From assembly GCA_963601575.1 (NCBI GenBank), contig CAVCFO010000031.1, positions 1 to 18,859 on the forward strand: DNA of 18,859 bases. Reading direction: 5' to 3'. The stretch comes from CAG-238 sp963601575 (GTDB lineage: Bacteria; Bacillota; Clostridia; Peptostreptococcales; Anaerovoracaceae). Made by a program: the position numbers and the translations under genes. Positions 15,118 through 18,859 of the stretch are shown here, piece after piece. Each line of letters opens with the position of its first letter. Positions within the stretch are counted from its first letter, which is position 1. The notes below the pieces were generated by a model that saw nothing but the letters and a program-made list of their open reading frames with translations, did no database searches and was not told where the DNA came from.

Positions 15118-16614
15118 TTACAGAACAACTCCGTCTTTCAGGCAGCCCATCATATAATAGCCGTTCTTCTCGTTACAGGTCTTCTTGCCGTTGATAGCAA
15201 GCATAACCTTTTCGTAAAGCTCATCGTCAAGCGCCTGTACCTCCTCTTGCGTCTTTGCCTCAAGGAGCCTGCCGGCATCATAATCTATCCAGCGCGGCTT
15301 TCTTGTTGCAAGATCAGTATTCGAGGACAGCCTAAATGTAGGTCCTGCGAATCCGCAAGGCGTTCCTCTGCCTGTTGTGAAGATGACAAGCACGGCTCCC
15401 GCTGCGATCTGTCCGGTTACGCCGGCAAGGTCGTTACCAGGCCCGCTGATCAGGATGAATCCCTTTTGGCTTGCTCTTTGCCCGTAGTCAAGGACTTCCA
15501 TAACCGCGCAGTGTCCTCCCTTTTGGATGCACCCCAGCGACTTGTCTTCCAAGGTCGAAAGTCCGCCGGCCTTGTTTCCCTGGGTCGGATTGTCTGCGGC
15601 CTTTTCGCCGTATTTTGCGAAATAATCTTCGTAATTGTGAATCATCCTTACGATTTGTTCAAAGCGTTTTTCGTCGGCAGCGCGGTTCATAAGGATGTGC
15701 TCTGCGCCCATCATTTCCGGAACCTCTGTCATGCTCATGGTAGCACCCTCCTGCACCATGGTGTCGCAAAGATGTCCAAGGAGAGTATTGGCAGTGATGC
15801 CGGAATACCCGTCAGAGCCACCGCAGTTCATGGCAATATGGAGTCTGCCGACATTTATCGGAGTCCTTCTATCCTTTTCGACCTGCTGCATTATCTCATC
15901 GATCCTTGCCATTCCGGCACCGACCTCGTCCGTTTCCTGCTGGATGGTAACGTATTTTATTCTGCTCTTGTCATAATCTCCTAGATATTTTTCGAGCTCC
16001 GTCGGGATCATCATCTCGCAGCCGAGGCTTACCATCAGCACGCCGCCAAAGTTAGCATTCCTTATAACTCCGGCAACTACCTTCGTTTGCGTCTCGAGAT
16101 CCTTTCCTGCCTGGCTGCACCCGAACTCCTGAGTCAAAGGCAGGAAGCCGTCGAAATGATCATTTTCTTTGTACTTTTCTTCAGCTGCCTTCACGATATC
16201 CTTCAGCGGTCCGTTAGCGCAAAATACCGTTGAGATAACAGCCACGTAGTTTCTGATCCCGGCGCTGCCGTCCTTCCTCTCATATCCCATAAATGTCTTA
16301 TCGCTTTCCTTTGGGAAAATCGAGACAGGATTGAAGTTATATGTATATTCCTTTGCCGCGCCAAGGCCCGTTCTGAGATTGTGGGTGTGAATCCACTGGC
16401 CGGTCTTGATTGCGCATTTTGCATAGCCGATCACGTTATCATACTTTATGACTTCCTCTCCCTCTGCGAAGTCCTTGATTGCAATCTTATGGGCGTTAGG
16501 TATGTCGTCCAGAAGCAGGATCTCATTTCCGTCTGCAACAACTTTTTCTCCTTTTTTTAGCTCAGATGTGGCAAGCACAACATTATCGTTTGGATTTAAT
16601 TTTAATACTGACAT
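15118..16614 (-). CDS. UxaA-family hydro-lyase (altronate/galactarate dehydratase-like)
   Basis: The 498-residue protein has the full two-part UxaA layout: an N-terminal SAF domain (to about 95, ending GQWIHTHNLRTGLG) and the large catalytic part with GYERKDGSAGIRNYV, QEFGCSQAGKD, GGSDGYSGITANTLLG, NKAGGLSTLEDKSLG and the C-terminal FTTGRGTPCGFA. The family dehydrates 2,3-dihydroxy sugar acids to 2-oxo-3-deoxy acids with a divalent metal or iron. I start at the ATG at 16614, which has AGGAGG (16626-16621) upstream; the longer frame to 16683 would run through the sigma-54 promoter. It is alone between two regulatory regions. No KDG kinase or aldolase is in the window, so a hexonate substrate is not supported. 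A C4 polyhydroxy acid fits the neighbours better (inference). The fused SAF plus catalytic form differs from split sulfolactate sulfo-lyase. Confidence 0.88.
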   Translation of the reverse strand: MSVLKLNPNDNVVLATSELKKGEKVVADGNEILLLDDIPNAHKIAIKDFAEGEEVIKYDNVIGYAKCAIKTGQWIHTHNLRTGLGAAKEYTYNFNPVSIFPKESDKTFMGYERKDGSAGIRNYVAVISTVFCANGPLKDIVKAAEEKYKENDHFDGFLPLTQEFGCSQAGKDLETQTKVVAGVIRNANFGGVLMVSLGCEMMIPTELEKYLGDYDKSRIKYVTIQQETDEVGAGMARIDEIMQQVEKDRRTPINVGRLHIAMNCGGSDGYSGITANTLLGHLCDTMVQEGATMSMTEVPEMMGAEHILMNRAADEKRFEQIVRMIHNYEDYFAKYGEKAADNPTQGNKAGGLSTLEDKSLGCIQKGGHCAVMEVLDYGQRASQKGFILISGPGNDLAGVTGQIAAGAVLVIFTTGRGTPCGFAGPTFRLSSNTDLATRKPRWIDYDAGRLLEAKTQEEVQALDDELYEKVMLAINGKKTCNEKNGYYMMGCLKDGVVL

Positions 16615-16661
16615 TTTTGTCCTCCTATAAACTCGGCATTCGTCTGTTTCTTTGATAATAA

Positions 16662-16677
16662 TGCAACAAGCGTGCCA
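16662..16677 (-). promoter_or_regulatory. Sigma-54 promoter of the UxaA-like gene
   Basis: The minus strand reads TGGCAC-GCTTG-TTGCA, an exact match to the sigma-54 consensus. It lies about 48 bases upstream of the ATG at 16614, which supports that start. A related inverted repeat is centred about 70 bp upstream. Confidence 0.88.
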
Positions 16678-16735
16678 AGCCAAATCCTTCGTTTTTTTCG
16701 TTTTTCGAGGCCAAATCCCCCATGATTTCGTCGAA

Positions 16736-16776
16736 TTTGATGCGTCTTAACATTAAAATTTCATTTGCGCATCAGT
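16736..16776. promoter_or_regulatory. Inverted-repeat activator site plus half-site (UxaA-like gene)
   Basis: Site 16736-16757 is TTTGATGC-N6-ACATTAAA, symmetric at six of eight positions and matching the shared repeat. A second half-site, GCATCAGT at 16769-16776, is preceded by TTTGC as in the site at 319-340. This is the least perfect of the four promoter-linked site groups. Confidence 0.5.
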
Positions 16777-16810
16777 TCTAATCTCTCTTTTTGCCGTCTA
16801 GGCATATAAA

Positions 16811-16836
16811 AATCCGGCAGCAAATGCCGCCGGATT
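16811..16836 (-). terminator. Rho-independent terminator of the TRAP operon
   Basis: Arms AATCCGGC (16811-16818) and GCCGGATT (16829-16836) pair perfectly; one A-C mismatch and two further G-C pairs close a short AAAT loop. On the minus strand the stem is followed by a T-run (TTTTTATAT). It lies 14 bases after the dctM stop. Confidence 0.9.
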
Positions 16837-16849
16837 CTAAAATATTTAT

Positions 16850-18160
16850 TTAGCTAACGAGGTTCGGAAGCCAAGTTGCAACGCCCGGTACATAGGTCGT
16901 GATAAGAAGAACTATGATACATGCGGCGAAGAACGGCAGCATGCTCGGAAGCACCTTGTCCATCGTTACCTTACCGATTCTGCAGCCTACGAAGAGGTTT
17001 GCAGCAAACGGCGGCGTGATCATTCCGATCTCAAGGTTAAGAAGCATGATTCCCGCAAAGTGGATCGGGTCAACTCCGAAGGATGTTGCGATAGGGATCA
17101 GGATCGGTCCCAGAAGCAGGATGCTGGAGTTGGTCTCCATGAACATTCCGACGATGATGAGCAGAACGTTCAGGATCAGCAGGAATACCGTCTGGCTGTG
17201 CGTGATCGAGAACATTGCTTCCGTAAGGATTGCAGGGATTCTTGTCTGTGTGATCATGATACCGGCAATGGTAGCGAATGTGTTAAGCATAGCGATCGTT
17301 GCCGATGAGATTGCACCCTCCGAAAGGAGCTGTACTACGCCGACTTCCGGTTTCTTCTTGAGGAATAGCGGGTTGATCAGCCATCCGATGAGAAGGCCAT
17401 ATGCTACCGCAACAGCGCCTGCCTCGGTCGGAGTGAAAATTCCACCGTAGATTCCGTAGAAGATGATAACCGGCATCAGCAGAGCAGACATCGACTTCCA
17501 GGTCTGAACCCCGATATTTTTGATATACGGGCCAAACTCAAACGGCCCTTGCGTAACCTTTGCCTTCTGTTCTTTTCTACCGTATGTGAAGAAGTTAATT
17601 GCAATATAGCAAATACCGAGCATTATGCCAGGCATGATAGTGCAAAGCCATACCTTCATCAGGTTCTCGCCTGCCATCATAGCATACAGGATTCCCGGGA
17701 TGCTAGGCGGAATCAGGATTCCAAGGAATCCGCAGGCACTGATAAGGCCTGTGGAATATTCTTTTGAATAACCCGCCTTTTCCATTTCCGGAAGCATCAT
17801 TCCGCCGATACCTGTGATAGTTGCAAGTGAGGATCCGGTGATTGCCCCAAAGAGCATGCATGTTACGATGGTAACAGCGCCTACCGCGCCTCTAAGTCTT
17901 CCTATGATGGATGTTGCAAATCTCATAACCGCCGATGAAATTCCCGATGCAGCCATGAGGTCACCGGCAAAGATGAATGCCGGAATTGCAAGGAATGTGA
18001 ATACGTTCAGCGCTCTGAACGCGCCCATTGAAATCGCAACGCTTGTTCCGCCTACCGACATATAAATCAGGATTGAGGAAATACCCATTGCAAATGGAAT
18101 CGGAACCTTTAGGAACGCAAGGCCTAAGAAGATTGCCAGGAATATAAAGAAATAACTCAC
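16850..18160 (-). CDS. dctM: TRAP transporter large permease (DctM)
   Basis: The 436-residue hydrophobic protein has the length and repeated transmembrane pattern of the 11-12-helix DctM channel subunit. It holds the conserved GAITGSSLATITGIGGMMLP block (about 105-124) and the FLGILIPPSIPGILYAMMAG block. It imports an organic acid in symport with Na+ or H+ together with the binding protein and DctQ. The start is a GTG directly abutting the dctQ stop (TAAGTG), which indicates translational coupling. TRAP substrates include C4-dicarboxylates, sugar acids, 2-oxo acids and sialic acid. The neighbouring UxaA-like and hydroxyacyl-CoA genes suggest a hydroxy or polyhydroxy acid, but the permease itself does not show this. 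Confidence 0.95.
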   Translation of the reverse strand: MSYFFIFLAIFLGLAFLKVPIPFAMGISSILIYMSVGGTSVAISMGAFRALNVFTFLAIPAFIFAGDLMAASGISSAVMRFATSIIGRLRGAVGAVTIVTCMLFGAITGSSLATITGIGGMMLPEMEKAGYSKEYSTGLISACGFLGILIPPSIPGILYAMMAGENLMKVWLCTIMPGIMLGICYIAINFFTYGRKEQKAKVTQGPFEFGPYIKNIGVQTWKSMSALLMPVIIFYGIYGGIFTPTEAGAVAVAYGLLIGWLINPLFLKKKPEVGVVQLLSEGAISSATIAMLNTFATIAGIMITQTRIPAILTEAMFSITHSQTVFLLILNVLLIIVGMFMETNSSILLLGPILIPIATSFGVDPIHFAGIMLLNLEIGMITPPFAANLFVGCRIGKVTMDKVLPSMLPFFAACIIVLLITTYVPGVATWLPNLVS

Positions 18161-18715
18161 TTATGCCACCGCCTTTCCTTTTTTAATCTTTTCTGTCTGA
18201 ACAAAATCTACAATATCCTCCAGCGTGTTTAGAAGCCCGTGGAATGCCATCAGCATGCATGACAATGTTACCGGAGCGCACATAATCCACATCTGCCACT
18301 GGTTTGCAGTTGTGATCTGGTTTTTAACCTGAAGATCGATATTGTACTCGAGCATCCACTTTGAAATTACGATGAAGAATACCATCTGTACGACGCTTGC
18401 GAATATATCGAGCGCATCCAGCAAAAGTTCTTTCTTTTCCGGATTCTTGATCTTGTTTTCAAGAAGCGACGGCAAAATGTCGATAGAAATGTGGGTTCTT
18501 TCTCTGAGCGCTACCGCAGCTCCCAAAAAGCTTACGCCGATGTAGGTATATCTTACCATTTCCTCTGCCCATGCAAGCGGCATCTCAAAGAGATACCGGC
18601 AGAATACCTGGATCAGAAGCAGAGCGAGCATGACTGCAAAGGCAATCCATGTAATCGTCTTTTCAACATGGTAAAATGCATCGTTCACTTTCGTGATAAT
18701 GTTTTTCTTTTCCAT
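18161..18715 (-). CDS. dctQ: TRAP transporter small permease (DctQ)
   Basis: The 184-residue protein shows four hydrophobic segments at roughly 20-42, 52-70, 100-123 and 138-162, as expected for the DctQ subunit. The family-typical segments FCRYLFEMPLAWAEEMVRY and RERTHISIDILPSLL are present. It joins DctM in the inner membrane to form the permease that accepts the loaded binding protein. The ATG has CAGGAGAT upstream. It lies between the binding-protein gene and dctM in the standard PQM order. Confidence 0.93.
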   Translation of the reverse strand: MEKKNIITKVNDAFYHVEKTITWIAFAVMLALLLIQVFCRYLFEMPLAWAEEMVRYTYIGVSFLGAAVALRERTHISIDILPSLLENKIKNPEKKELLLDALDIFASVVQMVFFIVISKWMLEYNIDLQVKNQITTANQWQMWIMCAPVTLSCMLMAFHGLLNTLEDIVDFVQTEKIKKGKAVA

Positions 18716-18748
18716 TGTCTTATCTCCTGTGATATTTTTTTAATATAT

Positions 18749-18769
18749 GCAGGCGGACATGCCGCCCGC
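18749..18769 (-). other. Intercistronic hairpin between the binding-protein gene and dctQ
   Basis: Arms at 18749-18756 and 18762-18769 form an 8-bp GC-rich stem with one non-Watson-Crick position and a 5-base loop. The minus strand has an A-rich rather than T-rich tail, so it is more likely an mRNA-stabilising or attenuating stem than a full terminator. Such stems often keep TRAP binding-protein mRNA more abundant than the permease part. Confidence 0.6.
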
Positions 18770-18783
18770 ACTTTTATGTATAA

Positions 18784-18859
18784 TTATGCAATTCCTGCTT
18801 CCTGACGGATTCTAGCAACTGCTTCCTGGTCGAAGGTTGAGGTTGCCTCGTCGTCAGCC
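18784..18859 (-). CDS. dctP: C-terminus of TRAP solute-binding protein (DctP, partial)
   Basis: The last 24 codons of a frame entering from the right edge read ...FDQEAVARIRQEAGIA and a TAA stop. Its position directly upstream of dctQ and dctM makes it the extracytoplasmic substrate-binding protein by the usual gene order. Too little sequence is present to see the ligand-binding arginine or to infer a substrate. Confidence 0.7.
   Translation of the reverse strand, partial: ADDEATSTFDQEAVARIRQEAGIA

Noticed and set aside
15118..16614. Sulfolactate sulfo-lyase
   Set aside because: That enzyme is normally split into small and large subunits (SuyA, SuyB); here the SAF and catalytic parts are one protein as in UxaA.
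16615..16683. Longer N-terminus for the UxaA-like protein (start at 16683)
   Set aside because: The added 23 residues do not resemble the family and would be encoded by the sigma-54 promoter and leader; the ATG at 16614 has a perfect AGGAGG.
1..18859. CRISPR array, tRNA/rRNA, insertion sequence or prophage
   Set aside because: No regularly spaced repeats, cloverleaf-like sequence, transposase or phage genes were seen; the window is an ordered metabolic locus.

Overview
The window looks like a catabolic locus of an anaerobic Firmicute, most likely a butyrate-forming clostridial (Eubacteriales/Anaerovoracaceae-like) amino-acid or hydroxy-acid fermenter. The grounds are strong AGGAGG-type ribosome binding sites, AT-rich intergenic DNA, oxygen-sensitive ketyl-radical enzymes, a butyryl-CoA dehydrogenase/Etf set and a 4-hydroxybutyryl-CoA dehydratase that aligns almost residue for residue with the Clostridium aminobutyricum enzyme as I remember it. 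Lineage is an inference. Every supported gene lies on the minus strand, so transcription runs from high to low coordinates.

Layout in transcription order. (1) 18859-16850: end of a TRAP solute-binding protein, then dctQ and dctM, closed by a terminator. (2) 16614-15118: a single UxaA-family (altronate/galactarate dehydratase-like) hydro-lyase with its own sigma-54 promoter. (3) 14906-8797: an operon of acyl-CoA dehydrogenase, etfB, etfA, thiolase, a FabZ-like hot-dog protein and a 4-hydroxybutyrate/acetate CoA-transferase, with a sigma-54-type promoter in front and a terminator behind. (4) 8539-7124: a PAS/AAA+/HTH sigma-54-dependent activator. (5) 6790-464: an operon of 3-hydroxyacyl-CoA dehydrogenase, crotonase, both subunits and the ATP-dependent activator of a 2-hydroxyacyl-CoA dehydratase, and 4-hydroxybutyryl-CoA dehydratase, with a sigma-54 promoter and a 20-bp hairpin terminator. 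(6) 27-1: the first codons of a further, probably exported, protein with its own perfect sigma-54 promoter.

The main finding is regulatory. Four transcription units (groups 2, 3, 5 and 6) each carry a -24/-12 sigma-54 promoter. About 70-200 bp upstream of each lie copies of an inverted repeat, best form TTCGATGC-N6-GCATCGAA, often as two or three copies about three helical turns apart. The activator encoded in the middle of the locus is the obvious candidate to bind them, so the window looks like one co-regulated catabolic island.

Biochemically the genes suggest uptake of an organic acid, dehydration of a polyhydroxy acid by the UxaA-like enzyme, CoA activation, two radical dehydrations (2-hydroxyacyl-CoA and 4-hydroxybutyryl-CoA types), and disposal of crotonyl-CoA by reduction to butyryl-CoA and by oxidation to acetyl-CoA. 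One route that uses nearly every gene is tetronate (threonate/erythronate) fermentation: 2-oxo-4-hydroxybutyrate, 2,4-dihydroxybutyryl-CoA, 4-hydroxycrotonyl-CoA, 4-hydroxybutyryl-CoA, crotonyl-CoA. This is a hypothesis; the 2-oxoacid reductase it needs is not in the window.
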